Source of the DNA: Microplitis mediator
Lineage: Eukaryota; Arthropoda; Insecta; Hymenoptera; Braconidae
Direction: 5' to 3'
DNA length: 64,000 nucleotides
NCBI RefSeq assembly: GCF_029852145.1
Contig: NC_079974.1
Span: 14,693,582 to 14,757,581, forward strand
Part shown: piece by piece, positions 10,494-22,796 of the stretch
How positions within the stretch are numbered: position 1 is the stretch's first letter
How the letters are laid out: each line of letters starts with the position of its first letter
Notes under the pieces: model-generated
What the model was told of the DNA's origin: nothing
What the model saw: the letters and a program-made list of their open reading frames with translations, nothing else
Database searches by the model: none
Position numbers and translations under genes: made by a program

Positions 10494-13400
10494 CTATTTA
10501 TCACTCACGACTTTAGCGTTAAGCCAAGACGACTCTATTACAGACAGATTACGAATATAACATTTTCCCGTTGCTACAACTTCTGTGAACAAAACTAGAG
10601 GGGGTTTTGATGTATAAAGAGTTGATGAAGGATGTATAGTAACTGGTTGTCTCGTAGCCAGCTGAAAATATTTTAAAAAATTTTTTGAATTAGTGTTTAG
10701 ATAAATATTTATATAAAGACAACGATACTAATCATTAATAAGATAATTACAGTGACATAAGTATTATCTCTTTGTAATTCTGCTACATTTTCATTAAGAC
10801 CATCTAAGAGAGCTTTTCTCAACAGTTCAGTATTAGATCCACAACTTGACTTTTCTAAATTTGCTCTTTCTGTCAGTCGAGATAATTGTGCTCTTATTTC
10901 AGTAGCATATTCTAAATTTCGATGATGTAAGTAATTATCTTGACACCAAACTTTTTTCTTTACTTCATTGGTGTAAGTTTTGTAAACATTCAACATTGTT
11001 ATATGATCACCCTCAGGAGAAGCAAACCTGAAAATTTTTTTTATTTAGTTATGAATAATTTTATAAATAAAAAGTTTTTCTAAGGTAGTTGTCCTGCTAC
11101 GATATTGTCAAAAAATTATGAACCATATGCGCGGTAAGAATAGGTTAGCTGGTATTAAAATTGATACATTGTTTTTCTCTGATACTGTATCCGTGAGAAG
11201 TTTATCTACACACTACTTATATATACGTAATACGTATCACGTATACACTGTAAAAAATCACCGGGGTAAGTCCAAGCGGTGTAGGTGTTAAAATCGGCAG
11301 CAACACCGGAGATTCTTTTTTAACACCGGTACAGAATATTTACACCGGCGGCGGCGTTAGTTTCACACCGATATTATTCCGTTTTTACACCGGTTACCCC
11401 ACTTTTACACCGATTTTACTCCGCTTTTACACCGGTTACCCCGATTTAACACCGGCATTTTTAACACCGGTGAATTACTCCTCCTACACCGGTGTAATTT
11501 TATTTTAACACCGGGCGGAGTTAAAATGAATCGATTTTTGACACCGGTCTTTTTACAGTGTACACAAATGCTGTTAAAAATTTTCTTAAATTATAATTTG
11601 ATAACATCGCATATACTTTACGTTGATGTATAGTTTACTGAGTATCTTTTTAAATTTACCGCTCAAATAATACTGTCTATACTCGCGTACAGCATTGTCA
11701 GATTGATTCTGTCCAATTCACCGAGATATATATAAATTTTCATTTATTGTTGAACTTTGTGTTGCTATATCTCAACAATGAGATGGTGAATACTTTTTTT
11801 TTTAAATTCAGGACAAACCCTATCAAAAAGATCTATGTAGGATCGCATGAGAACTCATAGGAATCTATATGGAAAAGTATGGATTTATGTAAGAATCTAT
11901 AGTAATTAATATAGGTGTGTATGGATTTATATAAGAATCGATATAGGAAACCATGGGTATCTGGATTCTCATATGGGAAATCCACATAGAATACTGTGGG
12001 TACCTGGATTCTCATATATGAACCACATAGGAAACTGTATGTGCCTGGATTCCCATACAGGAACTTGGATATATAGATTTCTTTGTGGGGAATTCACATA
12101 GGAATCTGGGTTTCTTTATAAGTAATTTCTTTAGAATCTGGGGTATCTGAATTTCTATGTCCACCGTCTATTGATACGAGTATATGAATTTATGCTAGAT
12201 TCCTATAGGGGATCTATGGGAATATATCCGAAAACGCCATGTAGGAACCCGCATAGGAAACTAGGCTGGATTCCCCTGTGGATTTTTTTAATAGGGAATT
12301 TATTAATTTTCTGTTAGTTTTTCAAAAGTTTCTGACTGTTAGTTTTTTTATTAGAATCATGAATGCGACTTAAAACGCATACTCCTCATTGCTCGCAAGT
12401 ACACGATTTGAGCTTTGATTATAAATATCTCGAATTAGAGAGGGTCACTTGCCTTCAAATTTTAATGGTAATTGTATCGTAATACTCTTAATAAGTATAC
12501 AAAACTTTATAATTTTCTGACACTATGCTCATCACCCGACAACTACCTTAATATGAAACTAATTACTTTAAACGAGCAGCTAAAGCCTGATCACGCTTTG
12601 CTGGAGGTTCTGTAAATACAGATTCACCAGAAAGAAGAGCGACTACAGTAAGTGCTTCATCAAGACATTGATGTTCTACTGATGCAAGAAGCACTTTAGT
12701 AAAACGCGGATCTAATGGAAAAAGAGACATTGTTCTTCCAAGTGTTGTTAAATGTGGGGGATAACCTATTAAAGCCATGATTTGATTATTAGATTATTAT
12801 AGTAGTAGTATTAATGTGTTAATCTGATTTGAATTATTCAATTTATCTACAACCTTTAACAGCTCCAAGTCTTTCTAAACAAGATATAGCGACATCAATT
12901 GCCTCTTTTGGCGGTTTATCCATGAAATCGAACGTTGTAATATCAATCCCAATCGCCAATAGTTGTAAAGCAATCCCAACTAATGAACATCTCTGAATTT
13001 CCGGTATAGGCATTTCTCGCATTTGTGCAAATTCTTCTTTTGTATAAGTTCGATAACACTTTCCAGCACATTCACGCCCTGCTCGTCCTGTACGCTGCCA
13101 TGCTTGTGCTTTAGAAACTTTTTCTACTTTAAGTATATCTAATCCTGTTGTTGGGTGATGTGTCCTAATTTTTACCATACCCGTATCAATAATATATCGA
13201 ATACCTTAAAAGTATAAGAAATATATTTATTTATTTTATACTCAATATTAATAAATATTTTAATTAACCTGATATGGTGACTGAAGTTTCAGCGACGTTT
13301 GTCGATAAAACTAATTTTCGCGTTCCGGTTACTGAACTCTTGAATGCTTCTAATTGTTGATAAGTCGGAAGTGCCGAATAAAGTGGAAATACTTTGAGGT

Positions 13401-16400
13401 TGGGGTATCCTTTACCATTTAATTCTTTTGCAACTTGTCTTGCTGCAACTGCAGCTGCTTCTATTTCTTCTTGACCAGTTAAAAATATTAGAATGTCTTC
13501 ACTAAAAAAAAAAAAAAAATAATATTAGTGATAATAACAAGTTATCATAATATTTGAAAAAAATTAATCTTCAACTAATATAATTTAATCGTAATAGTAA
13601 ATTATTAATTAATACTTTGCTGGTGATTCACGATGAATCTGGAAAGCTGTAACCAATGCCGAAAATGCATACTCATCTTGAGATTTAATTGCATGAAACA
13701 TTTTTACGGGGTACTGACGGCCTTCAAGATAAATTACTGGAGCTTTATAATATTTTTCAAATTTATCAACGTCCATCGTTGCAGACATAATTATAAGTTT
13801 CAAAGGAGGTAAGTCTTTATGTTTTCGAATATTCTGTGCTCGTCTGGCGACCCCAAGAAGTACATCCGTTGAAACTGATCTTTCATGTACTTCATCAAGA
13901 ATGATAACTGAGTAATCTGATAGATCTTCATCAGTCATTGCTTCTCGGACCATCATACCATCAGTTAAAAATTTAATTCTGGTTTGTGAACTAGTTACAT
14001 CTTCAAAGCGTACACAGTAGCCAACAAGCTTGCCTATTTCAACAGCTTGCTCTTGAGCAACTCGATGTGCTACACTAACTGCCGCTACTCTACGTGGCTG
14101 AGTAATTCCAATACATCCAGATGTACCAACAACATCACTATGCAATATAAGTTGAGGTATCTGCGTTGTCTTTCCACTTCCTGTTTCCCCGATGATAATC
14201 ACAGTATTATATCTGCGTATTTCTTCCAACAATCTTTGGAAAGAAAAAAAAATTAAGTTTTTATTACATGAAACATCTAAACTTTCCATAAGGAAAATGA
14301 TATTTAAAAATTCACGTTAAATTTTGATTTGAAAAATATTAAATAAACAAGACACAATAATAAAACTCAATATCAGAAACAAAAAAAAACACAGAGAAGA
14401 TGATAAAACATAGAGTGATGTAAAGTGTTATCGATTTATTACATCCCGAAAAAATGAATCCCGAGAAAACTTTATTTGTTGGTATTATATGTATGTATAT
14501 GACATAGTATACGATACGAAGCTTAAATAAAATACTGAATTAAAAAATTCGGATATTAATATTTCCAAAAAAAAAAAAAAAAAAAAAAAAAAAAGTGATG
14601 AATGACCTTAACTCATTAAAACTTATGAGTAAAACAAAGTTGATTAAAATTTTGGATATCACTGATGGATTTTAAAGAGAAACTCGATTAAAAATATATT
14701 TAACACTGTTAAGAAAAATAATTTATTATAATTTGATTATTTAATCATGTAAATTTGTAATTTTACAGTAAAATGAATATTTTTTTAAGGTGAGTCAGTG
14801 CACGGAAAAAAGAAAACAGGAAAAATTAGAACTGATTCCATTTTGAGGCAAATTGGGCAAGTAGTTTATGAGTTATATGAAAAAAACCTCAGAAAAATAA
14901 TTTTCTTTTTTATTTTTTGTATAACTCGTAAACTACTAGACCGATCGACTTCAAAACCTACTCAAATCTGAGTCGTGATTAGCAACTTCGATTGGCACCA
15001 AGCACGTCTAAATCGACTGATTCGTTCCAAAAATATCGGATGACAAAAATTAGTTTACCCATACACACGTGCGCGCACGTGGACGTCCATCTGATAAAAA
15101 CTCGATTTTCGAAAATCGGACCAAAACCAATAACTTCCCTTTTTTGAAAATTTTCAATTTTCATAACGAAAAGTGAAAAATACAAAAAAAGTTAGAAATA
15201 CCAAAATTGCACACCTTTTGGTTTTTTAACTTCCCGCTAAAAAAATCGACGATTTTCGAAAAATTCGGTAAGTTATAGTTTTCACCCCGATTTGCGAAAA
15301 TCGAATTTTCATCAGATGTCGACGTTTTGAGGTCCTAGGAAGCTATTCTGACTATTTTCAGAATGATGTCAGAGTGTATGTAGTAATTAATCGATTTTGA
15401 TGTTTAAGGCGGCAATCCAAAGAGCTTGTTGGCCAACAACTTTTCTGAAAATTTCAGATCATTTGATCGAGTAAACTCGAAAATATTGGCGAATTACGAA
15501 AATAAAATGTTTGTTTAGTTTTTTATTGATTTCTCAGAAGCGACTAATACGATCGACTTCAAAATCTAATCAGCTCTAGAACTTAATAAAACGCGTCGAT
15601 TGCCGCCTCAACCATAAAAATCGGTTAATTCGTTCGCGAGATATCGTGCACGGAAAAATTGAAGCCCGACTGGTTCGTGTGCAGCACACGACTGAGTCAT
15701 GTGCAAGAAAAAATAAAGGCAAGCACACGACTGGTTCTGGTGCGCACCCAAACCAGTCGTGTCTAGCACCGTACTCAGTCTGGTGTAGCACCCGAATTGC
15801 AGCACCGTAATCAGTCGTGTGCAGAACAATACTGATTCGTGTGTGCACATGAACCAGTCGTGTCTAGCACCGTACTCAGTCTGGTGCTGCTGTTGTTGCC
15901 ATTCGGGTGGCGCACCAGACTGAGTACGGTGCTAGACACGACTGGTTCGGGTGCAACACCGTACTCAGTGTGGTGCTGCTCATGACTCATTCTGGTGCCA
16001 TACCGTAACCACTCGTGTTCTACACTCGAACAGTTACTGTTCGAAATTATAGTAATCTACACAGTTACATGATTGACAGTATGATTTTTGCAATTTTCCC
16101 CAGCAAAATTTAACACTGCCTTTTAGTAGCGTTCACGATTATATAAAAGAGGTTTTTATGATAGGAATTAGATGAAAAAAATTGACTTAAACTAACTAAT
16201 TGTAATTTAGATTGTTTGTCATTGAAATTTATTCATAAAATACATAAGATTATACAATTATTATATTATTTCTTTACTATAAAAATAAAAATTTATACCC
16301 AACGTTTTGGTATGAAATAATAACCATTACCGATTTGAATAATACGTGTCACCGAACAAAATTCAAGATCTTCCATCGTTAAACAACGCCCAAATGGCGC

Positions 16401-17321
16401 ACTATCAACAGCACTCTCATGGAGTCTAAATGCTTGATAGTGTTCATCGTAATAACAATAGTCAGTTATTTTTTTTGTAATAACATACAATTTATTACTA
16501 TCAAGTTCTATTATTTTGAACATCAATAATAATTCTGGACCAACATCATCCGGTATCATTAACACAACATTTGTTTTTATCGTACGATTTTTGTAAGTAA
16601 GATAATTAATTTCATTAAGAGTATTCTATGGATTGATGGGCAGAAGTGATGCGTACATAAAGAATCCGGGTATATCACGAGCGATTGTAAGAGTTGATTG
16701 ACCTTTGTCGTAACGAGAATCATTTGAAGAACTCTTGCATCGCAACCGATAACTAAACTGCAGCTGATGTTTAATATATTTGAAATATTAAAAGTATTTT
16801 GAAATATTGATTTTCTGCGTTTAAAATTTGTTGACTTTCTTTCACCAAACTCAGTTATAACAGAAACCGTTCGAGTGTAGCACACGAGTGGTTACGGTGT
16901 TGCTCCAGAATTAGTCGTGAGCAGCACCAGACTGAGTACGGTGTTGCACCCGAACCAGTCGTGTGCTTGCCCTTATTTTTTCTTGCACACGAACCAGTCG
17001 GGTTTCAATTTTTCCGTGTGGGAGAAAGAAATGCTAAAAAATGGTTTTTTTGAAAACAATGGCATACAAAAGTATTTTCGAGCTCGAAGAGCTTGAAAAT
17101 GTATTCACAATAATGTTGTCGGGCTCAAGGAGCTCGAAAACAGCGGGAAGTTTTGGGGCTGGCCCGCAGGGTCAACTGATAGACCGATTTTTAGTAGATT
17201 TCATAAAAATCTAACTATTGTATTTGTCCTCATGATGGAATTTTCGAAAAATTTTGCTACCTCTAAACTCAGCTCGACGAGCTGAGTCAGGAAATACATT
17301 TGGTTCAAAAGTTTATATATG

Positions 17322-17369
<48 letters not shown>

Positions 17370-20300
17370 AACGGGTTTTTCACCACCGGGGATCTACCGG
17401 AGTGAAGTCCGAATACACGTACGATTTTTGGCAACCTTGTTCAAAATTATTAGTTGGGCGCCAGGTGATTTTATAATCACCAAAACAAACAATTATCAAA
17501 ATATAACTCGGCTCAGGGTGGCGGATCGGGGAAAGGTCAGGCACTTAAGATTACGATAAATAATTAATCAGAATTAACACAAAATAATTAGTCGTATATT
17601 AAACAGAAAGTAATTGATCGGTATCACAAAAATAATCGGTTACAAACAAAATAATAATTTGCCGTTGTCGGCTTGACTCGATATAAACAAAATTATCAAA
17701 AAAAAGTCGTAGTTGATCGAAAAACACGATTAGTTCATTGCTCGGAGAAAACACAGTCGGTTGACGAAATTAAAATAAAATCATTTTATTTTTCACACAA
17801 AATACTTGCCGAATGACGTCAGAGTATTGTAAACGTAAGACTCGACTCGGTACGAATGAGACACGGATAATCCGTAATTCTCAGAATTGCTCGATGAAAT
17901 AAAATAAAATATAAAATAATATTTTATTTCGGTAACGCGTTCAATTTCACTATCACACCGTTATTACGCGGAATTAATTATTTCATTAATTAATCATTAT
18001 GGCACTTCACTCGTTTATTAACAAAACAATTTAGTCGTACACTTTGTTCCGATTCACGCCGATGCTTCGGCTTGTTCACTTGTTCACAGGAGTCGGTTAT
18101 TGTCGGTCGAAGTTATTTTTCGCGATCATTATTCGGATCAAACTCGAATTGATCTTAAATGTCGTTAATCAAATCGTTCAAACGTCGGAATCGAATATTG
18201 TTCATTTGGTCGGGTCGAATTGTTCAAATAAAAAAAACGTGGCCGTTCCGTTCGGCGTCTATCCCGGATCTCTCGTTTCAATCCATGCGTTGGATCGTTT
18301 GCTCGGTCAAAGTCGGAATTTTTCGTCATAGATGTCACCAAAAGTTGCTCACCGGGTAATGATTTATTATTTCAAATAATTTTTAAACCACGGGTCGATG
18401 TCGAATTTTCCTCATGTTACAATATATACAATATAAAGCGCCGTTCTCCAACGATAGCGTCCGCAATTCTACACCGATCTTAATGAAACTCAGTATACTT
18501 ATTCTATGGACGATTACCTCGGATGAGTTCGAAGATGAGCCAATTCGGCCAAACGGAAAGAGATAGCTTATTTTGGTTTGTTCTATGTGAAAGCTCGTTC
18601 GATTGCCTACAGTTTTGACTATACAGCTCATTGATTTGACCATTTTTTCTAATAGATAAATGGTTTTGAACATTTACAAAATATTATAAAATCTAATTTT
18701 ATGCAGGTTTTCACTTTGATTATAGCCACAATTTTAAACCGAGCGCCTTAAAACTTAGTATACGTATTTTGTGGGTGACTACCTTGTTCGAGTTTGAAAA
18801 TGAGCTCAATCGGTCGATTAGTTTAGAAGTTATAGCATTTAAAAATTTTCAAAATGTCCAAAATTCATATTTTTACTTATTCTTCCTTCAATATCTTTTG
18901 AATGTTATAACTTATCAACTTTAGATCAAATTCATCTGAAAGCTCTTCAAATAAGCTTTAATTTTCATGCCTATATATGTGCCTAGACCAATGAAATTAC
19001 TTATTTTACCATTCGTTTAATGAAATTTTGCTATTGCATTAGTTCTCCTACTTCTTAGTAAATTCATGGAGCTACTTAAATTAATTTTATTGCAGTGTGA
19101 CACTTATAAAATCCAAACATCTCAATTCAGTGGGTATATACAATTTTGTTTTATCGACAGTGTATAAATGATATGATACATCAATAACAAGATTAACATT
19201 AGTTATGATGATAATATTCTCTATATCTACTCGTCGTTTGATATTCTAATAGGCTTTTTATTTCAAGTATTAGTACTAATTTTAAGTATGACACTTTGAT
19301 ATATCACAATCAAATTTTAATCTTAGATTATTTTATTAGTGGATTTTATTGAAAGCAAATTATTGCCTTTGTCCATATGGTAGAATTTTCGAGGAATAAA
19401 ACCATAATCTATCATAATTCTTCGAATAGGATCCAAAATACCATTGGTCCGATAGTTTTAATATATGCATAGGTATCTTGAAATAACGTCAAATCAAAAC
19501 ATATAGTGCATTATCATCAAAAATTCTTCTGAAGCTCATTTAGTTAGCTTCAATTTTTGGCATTATACTTATAATTTTTTGATTTTTTTTGTTTTATCAT
19601 CTTGAGAATTTTCAAGAAAATGTCAAAAAAAATTTTATTTCGTTATTAACTTTTATTAGAAAGGTGAAAATAGTCAAATAATGAGAAATCTACTTTCATT
19701 TCGGCTGCCGAATGGCCTTTTTTAACTTCCCGCTAAGAAAATTGTAAATTTTCAAAAATTCGGGAAGTTATTGGTTTCGGTCCGATTTACGAAAATCGAA
19801 TTTCCATCAGATGTCGACGTTTTGAGGTCCTAGGAAGCTATTCTAACTAATTTCAAGATGATGTCCGAGTGTATGTATGTATGTATGTACGTACGTATGT
19901 AAATACCTATATCTTTTGAACGGATGAACTGATTTTGAACTTTGAGGTGTCATTCGACGCGGATTGTCAATATCTTGAAGCTGTGAGAAAATTGAGCTTG
20001 ATCGGTAGGGCTCGTTCAGAGATATTCCAAAAATAAAATTTTTTCAAAAATGTTTTTTTTTTGGATAACTTTTAATGTGCTCGATGGATTGATTCCAAAA
20101 TGGACTGGGCTCTAGAGCTTTATAAGCCGCGTCGAATGCCACCTCAACCATCGAAATCGGCTCATTCGTTCAAGAGAAACCGTTGTCGAAAGAATAAAAA
20201 AAAAAAATTTTTTTTATTTTTTTTGAAATATCTCAAAATCGACTCGATAAATCGAATTCAAAATTTGATCAGCTCTAGAACTTGATAAAACGCGTCGATT

Positions 20301-21867
20301 GCCACCTCAACCGTCTCAATCGGTTTATTCGTTTAGGAGATATCGTTGGAGAAAAAATGGTGAAAAACGTGTTTTTTCGAAAACAACAGCATACAAACGT
20401 ATTTTCGAGCTCGAAAATGTATTCACAAGAATGTTTTCGAGGTTCTTGAGCTCGAAAACAGCGGAAAGTTTTGGGGCTGGCCCGCAGGGTCAACTAACAG
20501 ACCAATTTTTTTTATTGTCTTTGTATTTTTTATCACAAGAACCCTTATGAAAATTACTATCTGAATCCTTTTAGTTTAATTGTAATTCATTAACGACGTA
20601 AAAACGATTATTCGTGAAAAATTTAGCTGCTATTTTTTACTGTTGTTATTGTTTTTTTCATTGTTTCTCTCTATCAACTACTAGTGGCAGCACTAGCGTA
20701 TCAATATGTTTGAAAAAAAAAGCAACATCTAAGACAAAAGGCGAGATATTTAAAAAAAAATGTTAGTAAAAAAATATTAAACTGAAAATAAGAATTAAAA
20801 AATCAAATTGATAATTTGTTAGTTGAATAAAAGTTGATAATAAAAAAAATGCATTAATAATATATAACAAAAGTAATGATTAATAATAAAATGAGCGATT
20901 GAGGTGTGCACTTTTGGATTTTCCAACATTTTTAACTTTACAATATCCCAGTTACTCGGTGTTTTTGGTGGGATTTTTCTTTTTTATTGATAATATACAA
21001 GAGATGATACTGACTCATCCATGAAGTTTTAAGTACATAGGCTTTCGTATGCTCATTCTCGTTACGATGATTATTTTTTATTGTCCGAAAAAGGCAGTCA
21101 TTAGCATACTAATAGGATCCTTTTACTACCTTTTTAAAGAGAGCTTACTTCCTTTTACATAAGCACGGCAGAGTAGGATTAATTATCGTTGTAAGCGTAT
21201 ATCACTCAACTGTTATTTAAATTTACAATTTATTAATAATTATAAACGTGTATTATTACTTTTAAGGTGAAATTGTAAAAATTCTCAATGATTTAAAGTT
21301 ACGAAAAAAAAAAAAAAAAAATAAGGAATTATATAAGTTCGATTGACTTATGAGCAGCAAATTTCCGGCTTGTAAGAAACATTCTTGATAAATATATAGT
21401 TTGATGTTTGAATATAGAATCAATTACGATGGCTTTGAAAATATTTCATTTTTTAAAGTCGGCGCGTATTTTTATCGGTAGAAATCACTTACTCTACTGC
21501 TGATACGGTAAATTCATAATTAGTATTTATAAATATACTAAAGCTATATTATAATTATATGAAAGAATTGTTATTTCTAACCTTTATTATTATAATAATC
21601 TTGTTATTAATCAATAAATTTTTTTGAATAAAAATTTTCTTACCTTTCACGCAGTTTATAAACAGGCAAAGATTTTCGTTGTTGTTGTATATTTATATTA
21701 GTTTTATCATTTATAATCTTGTCCTTTTGATTTGTCTCATTTTCTAATACTTTATTACTCGACGTTTCTCCAAAATTTACAATTGTTGGTTTTTTTGGTA
21801 TAAATTTTGAAAAATTTGCACCATTTATTACACTATATTTTGAATCTGCGTTATCATGGACACCCAT
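10494..21867 (-). CDS. DHX33: DHX33-type DEAH-box RNA helicase
   Basis: Seven exons join in phase: 21644-21867, 13616-14233, 13269-13501, 12854-13204, 12567-12765, 10751-11027, 10494-10661. They total 2070 nt, or 689 residues, close to the family's roughly 700. Each exon edge has a GT/AG site. Motifs in order: GETGSGKTT (motif I), QPRRVAA (Ia), DEVH (II), MSATMD (III), STNVAETS (V), QRTGRAGR (VI), then the HA2/OB-fold C-terminus with GDHITMLNVYKTY and a final HPSSTLYTSKP stretch. Exon 1 supplies the N-terminus ending SLPVYKLRER, and its two-base overhang completes the Arg codon at the start of exon 2. Motif II reads DEVH, not DEAH. In animals DHX33 acts in rRNA transcription and translation initiation; here that role is inferred from homology. 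Intron 1 (7.4 kb) and intron 5 (1.5 kb) are full of mobile DNA. Confidence 0.93.
11246..11560. mobile_element. CACTGTAAAAA-ended element with ACACCGG words (element K)
   Basis: It starts CACTGTAAAAAATCACCGG and ends CCGGTCTTTTTACAGTG, with TA on both outer sides. The 315-bp interior is a run of about 17 ACACCGG/CCGGTGT words separated by short T-rich spacers, clearly GC-richer than its surroundings. It lies in intron 5 of the helicase gene. The same end sequence and TA duplication define the larger element at 50436-52396. Confidence 0.8.
11818..12296. mobile_element. CCCTATYAAAAA-ended element with TATAGGAATC words (element E)
   Basis: The left end CCCTATCAAAAAGATC mirrors the right end, which reads CCCTATTAAAAAAATC on the minus strand. 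AA lies on both outer sides. The 479-bp interior iterates words such as CATAGGAATCTATATGG and their complements, derived from the subterminal sequence. No protein is encoded. It is an intronic insertion in the helicase gene. Confidence 0.75.
15649..17018. mobile_element. CACGGAAAAATT-ended element with CGACTGGTTCG words (element L)
   Basis: The inverted ends are CACGGAAAAATTGAAGCC on the left and its near-perfect complement at 17000-17018, with TG on both outer sides. The outer 370 and 160 bases iterate words of the type CACGACTGGTTCGTGTGC and CACCGTACTCAGTCTGGTG in both orientations. The AT-rich middle (16060-16840) has no words but holds an open frame on the minus strand. The element interrupts the AACTTCCCGCT repeat at 15228-17152. 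Confidence 0.8.
16293..16565 (-). CDS. small ORF inside element L, unknown function
   Basis: An open frame of 90 codons from an internal ATG. The frame continues upstream for about 22 further codons without a stop. It has a protein-like composition with a Cys/Tyr-rich stretch (DYCYYDEHYQAF) and ends YYFIPKRWV. I recognise no family. It may be the C-terminal part of a protein encoded by an autonomous relative or a captured exon. There is no splice evidence. It lies in the word-free centre of an inverted-repeat element, where a transposon gene would be expected. Confidence 0.3.
   Translation of the reverse strand: MLMIPDDVGPELLLMFKIIELDSNKLYVITKKITDYCYYDEHYQAFRLHESAVDSAPFGRCLTMEDLEFCSVTRIIQIGNGYYFIPKRWV
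17326..17366. repeat. (TA)n microsatellite
   Basis: About 20 TA dinucleotides directly abutting the TGTAAC end of the LTR-like fragment. The translated IYIYIY frames are spurious. Confidence 0.9.
17369..18355 (-). mobile_element. LTR-retrotransposon fragment with primer-binding site, minus strand
   Basis: On the minus strand an LTR-like AT/CG-mixed segment ends AAAATCA. After two bases comes TGGCGCCCAACT, a Ty3-type primer-binding site, then a short leader, and the piece ends CCCGTTACA (TGTAACGGG on the plus strand). The base composition (many CG dinucleotides, CGATCC words) differs from the surroundings. No gag-pol is present. It lies in intron 1 of the helicase gene, opposite in strand to the fragment at 7725. 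Confidence 0.4.
18370..19720. other. intronic repeat-like DNA, no gene
   Basis: Two diverged copies of a block are seen around 18420-18560 and 18725-18850: both hold an AGTATAC then TTCGAxGATGAGC-like stretch. This is old repetitive DNA of unknown class. No exon, RNA gene or intact element could be supported. Confidence 0.4.
19724..20470. mobile_element. AACTTCCCGCT-ended repeat, uninterrupted copy (747 bp)
   Basis: It starts AACTTCCCGCTAAG and ends AGCGGAAAGTT. It holds GAGGTCCTAGGAAGCTATTC, a TATG/TACG microsatellite at 19870-19900, then three related internal blocks with ATCGGxTxATTCGTT words. It is the best reference copy in this window for placing the insertion of element L. The rest of intron 1 (20480-21640) shows no feature beyond short A-runs. 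Confidence 0.7.
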
Positions 21868-22059
21868 GACTTATAAAATAAATTTAATAACAATGAAAAG
21901 TTTTTTAAACCTATTTAGAATTTATGTGTACGACGAAACACGTGTTGATTTGATACCCATCAAAGCAACAGCTGTTACATGTTGCACGCGTATGTGTAAA
22001 ATAAAAACACTTGTTCATACACATTTCGTTTCACTATTTTCCGTAAATGAGAACGAGGC

Positions 22060-22230
22060 TTAAGGCTAGGCCGTACCTAACGAAATCTCGAATTTAAAAT
22101 TTCTAATGACGATTTGAATATTTATGGGACTCGAATGATGAAAATCTTCCGAGGAAGTTTGTCTTCTGCTTTTTGTCGGAAGCTAAAAAAATCGTTGTAA
22201 TGATAATCAATTAATAAATTAATAGAAATC
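22060..22230. repeat. TTAAGGCTGGGCCGTAC-type repeat, partial
   Basis: The start (TTAAGGCTAGGCCGTACCTAACGAA) is shared with the palindromic block at 56072-56255, and both have a TTTTTCGGAAG/CTTCCGA-like middle. Only half of the palindrome is recognisable here. Confidence 0.4.
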
Positions 22231-22796
22231 TAAACTTCGAGAATTTGTTGAGTACAGTCCAGCCAAAGTAGCACACGTAGTTTTGTGACATCTATAAGAT
22301 AGCAGTTTTGAGGCTGTTTTTTGACCTATCGATAAGACACCAAACTGTTGACAAAACAATCAAAAATTTGACACCAAAAAAATATCGGCTTAAAAGATGT
22401 TACACAAGTGACGACAAAAAGTAAATTGCAAATAATTGTCAAATAAGTCATCTAAACGATTTTTTAATTGATATTTTTTTTTTAAAAAGGGAAAAAGAAG
22501 ACAAATTTCTTATGACTCATAGGACTAACATCTGTATGTTTAATTATATAAAAAAAAAACGGCTTTGAGACAAAAAAAAATTAGTTTGTCCTCTTTTAAA
22601 AGACATCTTAAAGTTGTCTCTCTATGCTTCTTGGGAACTTTAATAATAATTAAAGATTTAAATTTACATCAGTAAAAAAGTAATACAACAGTTCATTAAA
22701 AAATTCATATTTATTAAAAATATATATTAACAGTTTATAAAATCATTGTTGTTGAAACTTCATATAGTTTCGATATAATTGTATATTTATCTTAAG

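Larger units (their letters stand above)
15228..17152. mobile_element. AACTTCCCGCT-ended repeat, split by element L
   Basis: It starts AACTTCCCGCT and ends AGCGGGAAGTT. The family landmark GAGGTCCTAGGAAGCTATTC lies at 15331 and the GAGCTCGAAAACAGCGGG end at 17131-17147, followed by GGGGCTGGCCCGCAGGGTCA as in the copy ending at 20470. The piece 15649-17018 is foreign to the family. The gap joins smoothly when compared with 20330-20370. Confidence 0.7.

Noticed and set aside
11246..11560. ACACCGG repeats as a regulatory cluster or CRISPR
   Set aside because: The repeats stop exactly at CACTGTAAAAA inverted ends with TA flanks, so they are the body of a mobile element.
12766..12778. ATG start MALIG in the helicase exon at 12567-12765
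   Set aside because: The AATAG acceptor lies just after it, and the exon joins as AAA GGT TAT, giving VKGYPPHLTTLG as in DHX33 proteins.
14234..14289. MESLDVSCNKN as the helicase N-terminus
   Set aside because: It is intronic pyrimidine-tract DNA before a CCAAAG acceptor. The true first exon is at 21644-21867, with matching phase.
17201..17559. Frames with IYIYIY runs
   Set aside because: Translation of a (TA)n microsatellite and LTR fragment.
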